Positions 36,466-44,900 of a stretch of DNA of 62,551 nucleotides are shown here, piece after piece. Below the pieces are notes generated by a model. The model searched no databases and had not been told where the DNA came from. It was given only the letters and a program-made list of their open reading frames with translations. The stretch is from Bdellovibrio sp. (GTDB lineage: Bacteria > Myxococcota > SpSt-1050), in NCBI GenBank assembly GCA_020725805.1, contig DYEF01000024.1:1-62551 (forward strand), in the 5' to 3' direction. The position numbers were made by a program, and so were the translations under genes. The number at the start of each line of letters is the position of its first letter. The first letter of the stretch is position 1.

Positions 36466-38107
36466 TATTTTCTTGCGAATAAATACTCTTCAGATCGCTC
36501 TCGGCACTACTGATACCCGAGATGCCAAATCTGTCTGATAGAATCTTTAGTACATTTTCACTTAGAAATGCCGGCAACGAAGGACCAAGTCTGATATTTT
36601 TTATACCAAGATACAAAAGAGCCAGTAATACAATAACTGCCTTCTGTTCATACCAGGCAATATTATAGACGATAGGCAATTTATTGATATCATCAAGTCC
36701 CAGTATCTCTTTCAGTTTTATAGCCGTTATGGCAAGTGAATATGAATCATTGCACTGCCCCGCATCTATGACTCTCGGAATTCCGCCTGCATCTCCGATA
36801 CCGAGCATATTATATCTATATTTTGCACAACCGGCTGTCAGAATTACTGTATCTTCAGGCAGTTTTTTGGCAAAATCAGTATAATACATTCTTTCCTTCT
36901 GCCGGCCATCGCATCCTGCCATAACTACAAACTTCTTAATCTGTCCGCTTCTTACGGAAGAGAGTATTTTGTCTGCAAGGTTAAATAGTGTATTATGACC
37001 AAAACCGGTCTTTATATACTTACCTTCTTTTTCGTTTGGTCCGGGCAGCGACAATGCCTTATCGATTAAAACTGAGAAGTCCTTTTGGCTTGTACCCTTT
37101 CTATCCGGGATATGAACACATCCGGGATATCCAGCCGTTCCGGTTGTAAACATATTTTCTCTGTATGATTCGTCAGGTTTGACGAGACAGTTTGTTGTAA
37201 AGAGAATTGCCCCCCTGAATTCAGCAAATTCACTTCTCTGGTTGTGCCATGCAGTTCCGAAATTTCCGATAAGATGCTCAAATTTCTTCAGCTCCGGATA
37301 GGAATGAGCCGGAAGCATCTCGCCGTGGGTATAAATATTGATTCCCCTTCCATCAGTCTGTTTCAGTAATTCATACAAATCGAGCAAGTCGTGGCCGCTT
37401 ACGAGTATCGCCGGACCCCGCTTTGTGCCTGTATATACATCGACAGGGACGGGATGACCAAAATGCCGAGTATTTGCCTCATCCAGTAACTGCATTACCT
37501 TCACACCGTATTCACCTGTTTTCATAACGAGAAGAATAAGATTATCCGGATTTTTTTCGGTAATAAGATTGCTCATTGCACTATGCAAAAAAAATGATAT
37601 TTCGGGATTATATCTGCCAAGTACAATTGCGTGATGTGCATATGCAGCCATCCCCTTTAAGCCAAAAAGTATTATATCTTTCAGTGATCTTACATCCTTA
37701 TCATCCGGTATATTTTTCATTTTCAGGTACTCCGATATCATAAGGTCTTTGTCTTCACTAAATGTCATTTCGCATTGATACGGGAGTTTCCCATTTGTAT
37801 CCACATTTAGCCTCTTTTTGATATCATCCCTTATCCCGATACCTTCTTTTATAAGGTCGTATATCCGTTTTTCGTCGAAATTTACATTTGTGATAGTAGA
37901 AAAGAGAGATTCCATGAGAAAAATATCAGCATCTTTTCTGATTATATTTTCATTACCCCCCTTTTCTACCAGAAATGAAATCCCCTTGCATACGTCAATC
38001 AGAATATCCATAAGATTGCTAAGTCCGGGAGATTTCCCGCACACACCTGTCCTTTCACAGCCATAGTTATTAAGTGCTTCCTGACACTGATTGCAGAACA
38101 TACTCAT
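36434..38107 (-). CDS. hcp: Hybrid cluster protein
   Basis: Hcp is a cytoplasmic Fe-S protein that detoxifies nitric oxide or hydroxylamine in anaerobes. The 557 residues include the N-terminal cysteine set Cys5, Cys8, Cys17 and Cys23 (C-x2-C-x8-C-x5-C) of the [4Fe-4S] cluster. Hybrid-cluster ligand regions visible downstream are HGEMLPAHSYPEL, TNCLVKP, TAGYPGCVHI, GCDGRQKER and TAGCAKYRYN. It is the last gene of ygbA-ferredoxin-hcp, with 14 bp before it, and its end overlaps pckA by 32 bp. The operator described upstream of ygbA probably controls it. Confidence 0.96.
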   Translation of the reverse strand: MSMFCNQCQEALNNYGCERTGVCGKSPGLSNLMDILIDVCKGISFLVEKGGNENIIRKDADIFLMESLFSTITNVNFDEKRIYDLIKEGIGIRDDIKKRLNVDTNGKLPYQCEMTFSEDKDLMISEYLKMKNIPDDKDVRSLKDIILFGLKGMAAYAHHAIVLGRYNPEISFFLHSAMSNLITEKNPDNLILLVMKTGEYGVKVMQLLDEANTRHFGHPVPVDVYTGTKRGPAILVSGHDLLDLYELLKQTDGRGINIYTHGEMLPAHSYPELKKFEHLIGNFGTAWHNQRSEFAEFRGAILFTTNCLVKPDESYRENMFTTGTAGYPGCVHIPDRKGTSQKDFSVLIDKALSLPGPNEKEGKYIKTGFGHNTLFNLADKILSSVRSGQIKKFVVMAGCDGRQKERMYYTDFAKKLPEDTVILTAGCAKYRYNMLGIGDAGGIPRVIDAGQCNDSYSLAITAIKLKEILGLDDINKLPIVYNIAWYEQKAVIVLLALLYLGIKNIRLGPSLPAFLSENVLKILSDRFGISGISSAESDLKSIYSQENIRDEVRPRLP

Positions 38108-38121
38108 AAAACCTCCTTTAA

Positions 38122-38946
38122 TTAATGGTTTTTAATCTCGCCGTTTATTGAAATAGTAATGTCTTTAAGTTCAATATCTTTACCTGACCTCTTAAGAGAC
38201 TCTTTTGCAATATGAACAATTCCGAAGCAACAGGGGACTTCCATATGTAACACCGTTATCGATTTTATATTGTTGGATTTTATCACTTCTGAAAACTTTT
38301 CTATATAATCCTCTATAGAATCATCCAGCTTCGGACAAAGAATAATTACCACTTTATCTTTCAAAAAATCAGAATGGAAGTTGGCGTAGGCAAACGGCAC
38401 ACAATCTGCAGCAAGGAGAATATCCGCATTTTCAAAGTAAGGTGCATAAGGACTGACCAGTTTCATCTGGACAGGCCAGTTCGAGAGATAAGAATCAGAT
38501 CTGCTGTTATTTACCGAATCCCTAATCTCATTCCGTTTTATTGAAACTGTCTTTGCAGAAGGACATCCGCTATGATGCAGTGGATGTTCTTCTTTCAGCG
38601 GATTCTCTACTCCCTTTTCCCTGAGATAATCAATTGCTTCATTAAATAATTTGATCTCACCATGTTGCTTTAAGTGTTTCAGATGAGCGATAATTACATT
38701 CTTCCCCTGCTTCACAATATTCTCCATTACCTTTTTCTCATCGTATGGACTGGCTTCTCTTTCAATTACTTCGATAGCGCCGAGAGGACACTCACCGACA
38801 CAGGCTCCGAGTCCGTCACAGAAAAGGTCTGAAATCAGTCGCGCCTTTCCGTCAATTATCTGTAATGCACCTTCTGGACAATTTGGGATACAGTTCCCAC
38901 AACCATTGCAAAGTTTTTCATTAATCTGAATGATCTTCCTTTTCAT
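38122..38946 (-). CDS. Ferredoxin-type electron-transfer protein linked to Hcp
   Basis: The 274-residue protein begins with two ferredoxin motifs: CNGCGNCIPNCP, and CDGLGACVGECP, in which the second Cys is Leu (a three-Cys variant I recall in relatives of this protein). A middle linker and a C-terminal domain follow, with CP, CPK and PCC cysteines (LLAADCVPFAYANFH, IILCPKLDDS, MEVPCCFGIVH). It lies between ygbA and hcp and probably supplies electrons to Hcp. The ATG at 38946 has AGGAGG just upstream and is preferred to an in-frame codon 39 bp earlier. Confidence 0.88.
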   Translation of the reverse strand: MKRKIIQINEKLCNGCGNCIPNCPEGALQIIDGKARLISDLFCDGLGACVGECPLGAIEVIEREASPYDEKKVMENIVKQGKNVIIAHLKHLKQHGEIKLFNEAIDYLREKGVENPLKEEHPLHHSGCPSAKTVSIKRNEIRDSVNNSRSDSYLSNWPVQMKLVSPYAPYFENADILLAADCVPFAYANFHSDFLKDKVVIILCPKLDDSIEDYIEKFSEVIKSNNIKSITVLHMEVPCCFGIVHIAKESLKRSGKDIELKDITISINGEIKNH

Positions 38947-38956
38947 TTTTATCCTC

Positions 38957-39316
38957 CTAAAAAAAATATCTGAATAATAGGTCAAACCTTCCGTGCATTA
39001 TCAGATGTTTACCGGAAAATCTCATCATTTTTTTCATAAATATTCTATGTTCATCCGAATAACATATTAAAGGGCATTTTTTACAGGATGGCTTGGGGTC
39101 ATAAGGACATAAAACCAGTTTGGTAACAGAATAGATAAACTCTTTTTTACATTCAGCACACAAAAATATGCCGCTTAAATCGTAACCTTTAAGTAATCCC
39201 AGCCCTGTAACTTTATCCCTTTTTCTGTCAGAATGAATATTACTGCAATAGACCCTGAAAAAGAGCTTTAATATCTCTATTTCTCTTCTCGATTTGTTTC
39301 CGTCCGGGTTCTTCAT
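38957..39316 (-). CDS. ygbA: YgbA-like nitrosative-stress protein
   Basis: The 119-residue protein matches the nitrous-oxide-stimulated promoter family (PF11756). Its conserved pattern is a Cys-rich series: YCSNIH, FLCAECKKEF, LCPYDPKPSCKKCPLICY, then the C-terminal MRFSGKHLIMHGRFD. E. coli YgbA is an NsrR-controlled gene induced by nitric oxide. The cysteines may hold a metal or Fe-S centre. The ATG at 39316 is preferred because an upstream in-frame TTG is the -35 box of the promoter. It heads the ygbA-ferredoxin-hcp operon. Confidence 0.86.
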   Translation of the reverse strand: MKNPDGNKSRREIEILKLFFRVYCSNIHSDRKRDKVTGLGLLKGYDLSGIFLCAECKKEFIYSVTKLVLCPYDPKPSCKKCPLICYSDEHRIFMKKMMRFSGKHLIMHGRFDLLFRYFF

Positions 39317-39325
39317 TGTACACCT

Positions 39326-39350
39326 TATTAGTAAGGACTCCTTACTAATA
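39326..39350. promoter_or_regulatory. Perfect 25-bp palindromic operator over the ygbA promoter
   Basis: The left arm TATTAGTAAGGA is followed by one C and then its exact 12-base reverse complement. The palindrome covers the -10 box and the predicted transcription start and reaches the ygbA ribosome binding site. This is the ideal place for a dimeric repressor, such as a TetR- or MarR-type or Rrf2-type regulator responding to nitrosative stress. The regulator is not in the window. Confidence 0.85.
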
Positions 39351-39373
39351 CACCTATTCAGACCGGATGTCAA
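39345..39373 (-). promoter_or_regulatory. Promoter of the ygbA-ferredoxin-hcp operon
   Basis: On the minus strand a perfect TTGACA (39368-39373), exactly 17 bp and TATTAG (39345-39350) make a good sigma-70 promoter. Its -10 lies inside the 25-bp palindrome. The untranslated leader would be only about 20 nt. Confidence 0.8.
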
Positions 39374-39436
39374 GATATATCTTTAAATTCGTATCAAATC
39401 AGCCTATTGTCATTTTAGGGTTAAAATCGTTTATTT

Positions 39437-40093
39437 TTATCTGCTTTCTCTGAAGGATGTCACATATTTATGGGCAAGTCTTGTTGGTTCCGGTATCCTG
39501 TAGACCGAACAGTCAAGAGTGTATCTGATTGCAGATTCAAGGTCAATGTAATTTCCTGCCGAAACGAATACAGGATTTGTATTATCTTTTGTTATAAGTA
39601 CTGCACCAACTACCTTGTTTTTATAAATGAGTTCCGAAAAGTTTCCCTTCTTTTTGGCAACAGGCCTGTATTCTCCGACCAGTCTGCTCTTTGCACAACC
39701 TATTGATGGAATCCTGAGTACGGTTCCTATATGTGACGCAAGTCCGAAACCACGCGGATGTGCAATACCCTGTCCGTCACAGAATATTAGAAATATGTCT
39801 TCTTTCACTCTATTAAATGTCCTGAGAACCACGGGCATTTCCCTGAAAGAAAGAAATCCCGGTATATACGGATATTCAACTTCCCCCTTTTTATTGTAAA
39901 TATTAACTACCTCTAATTTTGGAAATGATAAAACCACTATAGAACAATAGATATAAGTATCTTTGTATGATACATCTATTCCTGCAATCAGGCCGCTTTT
40001 TATTTTCAGGGGAAGATGCCTTATCTTTAGAGATAATCTTATCTGTTCATCTCTCCATTTCTCAATTATTTTCTTTGAAATATCTGCACACAT
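39437..40093 (-). CDS. nfi: Endonuclease V (deoxyinosine 3'-endonuclease)
   Basis: The 218-residue protein matches endonuclease V, which nicks DNA next to deaminated adenine. Motifs in order are GLIAGIDVSYKD (catalytic Asp), YIPGFLSFREMP (mismatch-sensing and catalytic Glu region), DGQGIAHPRGFGLASHIG and SIGCAKSRLVGEY. The ATG at 40093 gives the family length; earlier in-frame codons lie further inside nth. The start overlaps the end of nth by 32 bp and no ribosome binding site is obvious, so translation is probably coupled to nth. Two DNA repair enzymes are thus paired. Confidence 0.92.
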   Translation of the reverse strand: MCADISKKIIEKWRDEQIRLSLKIRHLPLKIKSGLIAGIDVSYKDTYIYCSIVVLSFPKLEVVNIYNKKGEVEYPYIPGFLSFREMPVVLRTFNRVKEDIFLIFCDGQGIAHPRGFGLASHIGTVLRIPSIGCAKSRLVGEYRPVAKKKGNFSELIYKNKVVGAVLITKDNTNPVFVSAGNYIDLESAIRYTLDCSVYRIPEPTRLAHKYVTSFRESR

Positions 40094-40700
40094 TTTTAAT
40101 TTCGCATTCTGAACAAAGAGGTTTTCTTGCATTACAAATTTCCCTGCCAAAGAGAATCATTGCGTTTGAAAAACTTATCCAGAATTCTTTCGGAACAATC
40201 TTCATAAGGTCTTCCTCTACCCTGTTTGGGTCATCACTATCCGTAAGTCCGAGCCTCTTCGAAATCCTCAGAACGTGCGTATCTACCACAATCCCGCTAA
40301 TAATTCCAAAACCGTTTCCAAGGACGACATTTGCAGTCTTTCTTCCTATACCGGGTAATTTTACAAGTTCTTCTATGTCCAAAGGTAACTCTCCGTTATA
40401 TTCCTCAACAAGCATTTTGCAGCACTCGATAATGTTCTTGGCCTTGTTGTGATAGAATCCCGTGCTCTTTATGTACTCTTCCAGTTCTTTTATATCTGCT
40501 CTTGCAAAATCAGACGGCGACTTGTATCTTTTAAACAGAGCCGGAGTTACCTTGTTGACCCTTTCATCGGTGCACTGGGCAGACAGAATGGTAGCAATCA
40601 GAAGCTGAAAAGGATTTTCTGACCTGAGTGCAGTAGTGGAACCGGGATATCTTTTTTTAAGAAATTTTATTATTGCCGAAATATTATCTTTGCTTTTCAT
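40062..40700 (-). CDS. nth: Endonuclease III
   Basis: Nth is a bifunctional glycosylase/AP lyase that removes oxidised pyrimidines. The 212 residues match the family length. The N-terminal LLIATILSAQCTDERVNKVTP, the helix-hairpin-helix LPGIGRKTANVVLG with its catalytic Lys region, DTHVLRISKRLGL (catalytic Asp), and the C-x6-C-x2-C-x5-C [4Fe-4S] cluster (CNARKPLCSECEIKNVC) are all present. The ATG at 40700 has a GAAGAAGG site; it overlaps the end of the TPR gene by 17 bp. It forms an operon with lon-like, TPR and nfi genes. Confidence 0.97.
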   Translation of the reverse strand: MKSKDNISAIIKFLKKRYPGSTTALRSENPFQLLIATILSAQCTDERVNKVTPALFKRYKSPSDFARADIKELEEYIKSTGFYHNKAKNIIECCKMLVEEYNGELPLDIEELVKLPGIGRKTANVVLGNGFGIISGIVVDTHVLRISKRLGLTDSDDPNRVEEDLMKIVPKEFWISFSNAMILFGREICNARKPLCSECEIKNVCRYFKENN

Positions 40701-41487
40701 CCTTCTTCTCCGACTCAAGAGCTGTAAGCATTTTATTGACCTCATTTAAGAGGCATATATTGATATTCTCCCTGAGTTCATCTTCGTTCTGGGAAAAGTG
40801 AAGTATATTTCTCCTGTAAATCTTTATTCTGAAATTCTTTTGAGAATTTTCTTCGTAAACTACGAGTCTTGAAAGAGTCAATGGCAATACACCGGATTTA
40901 ATCTCTTCGTCGGAAGGTATATCATCCGAAACGATACTGATATATTTTTTAAATTCTTTCAGCTTTTCGGAAAGATTCTGAAATACAAAATTAACAAGGG
41001 CCTCAAAATGTTCGTTCGACAGATAAATAGGACGCGGATAGTTCTCCGGGTCTGTAAGATTTGCCTTTCTGAGATACTGGTCGGCAAGACTGAAATCGTG
41101 TTTTCTGTCCAGAAGAAGTGCTTTAAGATACAAAGAATCTGCATCTTCCGGATTATTGTTTAGTGCTATATCCGTATGCCTTTCTGCCTTCGTAAAATCG
41201 CAGAGAAGAAAATACATCTTTGCTGCCGCACTATGCGCTTCCGGATTTTTATCGTCAGCATCTATTGCCTTTTTATAGGCATCAAGTGCGCCTTCAATAT
41301 CGGACGTCTCGAAAAGCAGGTCACCCAGCCAGATATATGGCTCGGGATTATATGGAAATTTCCTGATCGTCTCACGTGTTATACTGATTGCTTCATCGAA
41401 TCTATTCTCTTCATAAAGTCTGCTGATCTTCTCATAAAAATTATCAAGTCCTATTTCTTCAACTTCCCTTCTTTTTTTACTTCTCAT
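40684..41487 (-). CDS. TPR protein with degenerate zincin-like domain
   Basis: The 267-residue protein has an N-terminal TPR array (about residues 15-155, with repeats such as PEPYIWLGDLLFETSDIEGALDAYKKAI and ADSLYLKALLLDRKHDFSLADQYLRKA). The C-terminal domain (about 155-260) resembles the zincin_1/DUF1025 metallopeptidase family: FEALVNFVFQNL, VSDDIPSDE, and IKIYRRNIL near the end. The usual HExxH is replaced by LNEVNK, so catalysis is unlikely and the fold may serve binding. It overlaps nth and follows the lon-like gene by 9 bp. Confidence 0.72.
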   Translation of the reverse strand: MRSKKRREVEEIGLDNFYEKISRLYEENRFDEAISITRETIRKFPYNPEPYIWLGDLLFETSDIEGALDAYKKAIDADDKNPEAHSAAAKMYFLLCDFTKAERHTDIALNNNPEDADSLYLKALLLDRKHDFSLADQYLRKANLTDPENYPRPIYLSNEHFEALVNFVFQNLSEKLKEFKKYISIVSDDIPSDEEIKSGVLPLTLSRLVVYEENSQKNFRIKIYRRNILHFSQNEDELRENINICLLNEVNKMLTALESEKKDEKQR

Positions 41488-41496
41488 AAAAGGCTC

Positions 41497-43932
41497 CTAT
41501 TTGAATTCACGCATAATCCTGCTGAAGAATATTAATTTTTCCCTTACTTTTCCGAATAAAGAGTCCTTTGTGTAATCATTACCCTCCTTTGTTCCGGCGT
41601 CTATATTCATAAGTACAGGTATACCTTCTTCTACACGTTCTATTGCATATATATGAAATTCTCCCTTTTTTATGGATTCAATTATTTCATCGCTCAGAAC
41701 CAGATGCCTTATATTCTTTTTTGGTATTATTACCCCCTGTCTGCCTGTAAAACCCCTGTTTTTGACAAGCTCATAGAATCCTTCTATCTTTTCATTAATC
41801 CCTCCTACCGGCTGCACCTCACCCTTCTGTGTCATCGACCCGGTCACTGCAATACCCTGAAATACGGGGACTTCGGCGAGTGCCGAGAGCAATGCATATA
41901 CCTCGGCGATCGATGCGGAATCACCTTCTATCCCTCCGTAGGACTGTTCAAAACAAATACTCGCATTAACCGACAAAGGTATATCATAACCAAACATCTC
42001 CTGAAGATAACCGCTGAGAATCAGAACAGATTTATTGAATATAGGTCCGGAAAGAAACGACTGACGCTCAATGTTGATAATACCCTCCTTTCCTACGGCG
42101 ACATTTACGGTTATCCTTGATGGTTTACCGAAAGAGACATCCGCAAGCTCATATACCGTTAGTCCGTTGATAACTCCTGTTCTGTATCCGTCTGTCTCTA
42201 TTATAACGACATCTTCCTCTATTGCCTTTTCAATATTATCCTTAACAAGGGAATGTCGGCTCTCTCTCTTTTTTACAGTCTCAATAATATCCGATGCCCT
42301 GATTTCGTTATTATGGTTCAGTTCACTTATGAAAGAGGCTTCCCTGAGAAGGTCTGCAATATCCGAAAAAAGGGTTGTCAGTTTATAGGTATCGGATACT
42401 CTGGATACGGAATAACGGATTACTTCAATTATGGCATCATTTTCTATCTTCTTAAGATTTTCTTCCTTTATCGTTCTGAGAATGAAGTTTTTGTATTTTG
42501 ACACGTTCTCCGCATTGAGTTCCATCTCAAGGTCAAACTCGGCCTTGATTTTGAAAATTTTTCTGAAATCCGGGTCGTATTCACAGAGAATCTGATAGAG
42601 GTCTTCATCGCCGATAATAATAGTCTTTACATCCACACTGATCGGTTCCGGTTTCAGTGATGTAGGATTTACATTGATCGGGCCCTCGATATTCTGAATT
42701 TCGAGTTTGCGGTTTTTCAGAGTTCTCTTAAGCATTCTCCATATAAGTGGTTCCTGTATGATATCGTGTGCATTCAGAATAAGAAAACCTCCGTCTGCCC
42801 TCAGCAGAGAGCCACCCTTTATAGACATATGATTGACAGGGGTTCTCTGATTCACGTCCTGAAGAACATCGATAGTACCAAACAATCTTCCGAAAGTAGG
42901 CATAGTCTCGTGCACAACCGGACACTCCTCACTCCCTGAATTGTCAAGAATGAGGTTTACTCTGTATTTGGAAAGGAGCTCATTAATTTTCTGATTCCTC
43001 TCCTCTGCCTCCTCCTCGGGATTCCCTGTAACAACTTCGTCCTTGAATACAGAGATATTATCCAGAAGGTCCGACTTGATTCCCTTCAGAAAATCATTGA
43101 TTTTCTCATTTTTGTATCTCGAAGAAAGTTCTTCGATGTAATTTTCTATATCCTTCTCAACAACCGACCTGTCGAGATTTCTCGACTGTTCCTCAAGGTC
43201 CTTGCTTATCCTGCGCATCTCCTTAACGACCTCATCCAGTTCCTGCTCTTTCTGTCTTATCTTGTCAGCAAGCATTCTGAATTCTTCTTCCTTGAGTTTG
43301 CCGGAATCTACATATTTTGCGAGAGTATTCAGGTCAACAGGTTTTTTCCCCTGAAGGAATGCTATCTGCGGAATATTACCGGTTGGAGTCTCTACTTCTG
43401 TGAGGATAAATCCTTCCTTTCTAAGTTTTTTTGAGAATTCATCGACACGGCTTGCCTGTTTCTTTTCGGCCTTTCTCCTGAGTTTATTACGTTCTCTCGA
43501 ATATTCGGTCCTGTAGAAGAGCTTAGGAATCTTATCCTTCAGGGAATTGACAAACGAATCGATCTCTTTTTTGAATTTATTCCCCATACCGACGGGCAGT
43601 TCAATCAATGCCGGTATATCTGTATTCTTAAAATTATGGACATAACACCGGTCGAGAAGCTTTTTACGAGGTTTTTTTACAGATTTGAGCAAATCCTTTA
43701 CTGTAGAGGTTCTTCCGCTGCCGGAGATACCGCATACAAATATATTGTACCCGGGAGAATCTATGAATATTCCGAGTTTCAGAGACTCAATCGCCCTCTC
43801 CTGTCCTATTATCCCGGGCGAAATAGTTGTGAATTTTTCGGATTCCTCAATCAGTCTTTTTATCTTTGTTTTTACAATTATCTCTTCCGGTTTAAGCTCA
43901 CAGGATTCATACTTGTTGTTAATATCTGACAT
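41497..43932 (-). CDS. Lon-like ATP-dependent protease (LonB/YcbZ type)
   Basis: The 811-residue protein belongs to the Lon-related AAA family (AAA_32 plus C-terminal Lon protease domain), distinct from classical LonA. The P-loop region reads CGISGSGRTST, where Arg replaces the usual Lys, as in this branch. A long coiled-coil insertion lies at about residues 190-330. The protease domain (about 600-780) has the catalytic Ser in EGDSASIAE and Lys in GGINEKIEGFYELV. It degrades misfolded or regulatory proteins. It heads the lon-TPR-nth-nfi unit. Confidence 0.9.
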   Translation of the reverse strand: MSDINNKYESCELKPEEIIVKTKIKRLIEESEKFTTISPGIIGQERAIESLKLGIFIDSPGYNIFVCGISGSGRTSTVKDLLKSVKKPRKKLLDRCYVHNFKNTDIPALIELPVGMGNKFKKEIDSFVNSLKDKIPKLFYRTEYSRERNKLRRKAEKKQASRVDEFSKKLRKEGFILTEVETPTGNIPQIAFLQGKKPVDLNTLAKYVDSGKLKEEEFRMLADKIRQKEQELDEVVKEMRRISKDLEEQSRNLDRSVVEKDIENYIEELSSRYKNEKINDFLKGIKSDLLDNISVFKDEVVTGNPEEEAEERNQKINELLSKYRVNLILDNSGSEECPVVHETMPTFGRLFGTIDVLQDVNQRTPVNHMSIKGGSLLRADGGFLILNAHDIIQEPLIWRMLKRTLKNRKLEIQNIEGPINVNPTSLKPEPISVDVKTIIIGDEDLYQILCEYDPDFRKIFKIKAEFDLEMELNAENVSKYKNFILRTIKEENLKKIENDAIIEVIRYSVSRVSDTYKLTTLFSDIADLLREASFISELNHNNEIRASDIIETVKKRESRHSLVKDNIEKAIEEDVVIIETDGYRTGVINGLTVYELADVSFGKPSRITVNVAVGKEGIINIERQSFLSGPIFNKSVLILSGYLQEMFGYDIPLSVNASICFEQSYGGIEGDSASIAEVYALLSALAEVPVFQGIAVTGSMTQKGEVQPVGGINEKIEGFYELVKNRGFTGRQGVIIPKKNIRHLVLSDEIIESIKKGEFHIYAIERVEEGIPVLMNIDAGTKEGNDYTKDSLFGKVREKLIFFSRIMREFK

Positions 43933-43946
43933 AAAAACTCCTTATT

Positions 43947-44900
43947 TCAGTCATCAAACGGGAATACACAGTTTAAGAGTTTACACTCCCTCGAACAGCC
44001 CCTTATCTCTTCCCTGATAATATCCGCCTCTTCGGAATAGAAGATTTCATCAATCCTTTTCTCTAAAAGATTTCCGGCTGGTCTCAGGTTGAAACAGAGG
44101 AGCAGATTACCTACATTGTCAACACCCACATCGGTTTTACCGGCGTTGCATTCCATCGCATAACTTTTACCGGGGTCCCTGAAATATTCAATCATCGTCA
44201 GAAGCTGTTCTCTGGAATTCCCTATCTGTCTGTATATATCCTTATATGCGATTACCTCTTTTAATGCATTTTCTACCTTCCCGACATTCTTAGGAAAGAG
44301 GGCAAAATCCCTGTACCAATTAGCCCTGTATTCTGTCCCGAATGTATTGAATACTGCCTGAAAGGTTATCCAGAAATTTTCCTGTATAACATATCTTACG
44401 AGTTCAGTTATCTCTTCGGAATTGATTTCCATTATTGTCGGGGAGAGATTAATCGAAGTGTTTCTTGTATGTTTCTTAAAATACATCAGATTCTTTATTA
44501 CCTTATCGAATTCATCTCTTCCTCTTATCAGTCTGTATTTATCCTTATTAAGGGTATCAAGTGAAATATTGATCTCATTCAATCCGATATCGCAGAGAAA
44601 TTCTATATCCTTCTCGGCAAATACCGTTCCGTTAGATGTGATACCCAGATAAAATCCCTTATCCTTGATATATTTCATCAGTTCCTTAAAAAACGGTTTG
44701 ACAGCCGGTTCTCCGCCGGCAATTTTAATGCGGACTTCACCACTTCCAAGCCAGTTGTATATATCGTCTGTTATCTTTTTCCACTCTTCAAGACCGATCT
44801 CTTTCTGAGGTTTTGCCTTCCAGAATTCGCAGTGAATACATCTGAGATTGCAGAGTGAAGTGATAGAGAAATGAATAGTCTTTGGTCTTTCCGCTCTCAT
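43947..44900 (-). CDS. Radical SAM protein (SPASM/twitch-like), second of a pair
   Basis: The 317-residue protein has the radical SAM cluster CNLRCIHC (Cys17, Cys21, Cys24), the SAM-binding KIAGGEPAVKPFF and the SxDT segment in ISLDTLNKDKYR. The C-terminal end has further cysteines (MECNAG, LLLCFNLRP, RGCSRECKLLNC), as in SPASM or twitch domains that hold auxiliary Fe-S clusters. Its start overlaps the preceding radical SAM gene by 4 bp, so the two are made together. The substrate is unknown. No short precursor-peptide gene was seen nearby. Confidence 0.88.
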   Translation of the reverse strand: MRAERPKTIHFSITSLCNLRCIHCEFWKAKPQKEIGLEEWKKITDDIYNWLGSGEVRIKIAGGEPAVKPFFKELMKYIKDKGFYLGITSNGTVFAEKDIEFLCDIGLNEINISLDTLNKDKYRLIRGRDEFDKVIKNLMYFKKHTRNTSINLSPTIMEINSEEITELVRYVIQENFWITFQAVFNTFGTEYRANWYRDFALFPKNVGKVENALKEVIAYKDIYRQIGNSREQLLTMIEYFRDPGKSYAMECNAGKTDVGVDNVGNLLLCFNLRPAGNLLEKRIDEIFYSEEADIIREEIRGCSRECKLLNCVFPFDD

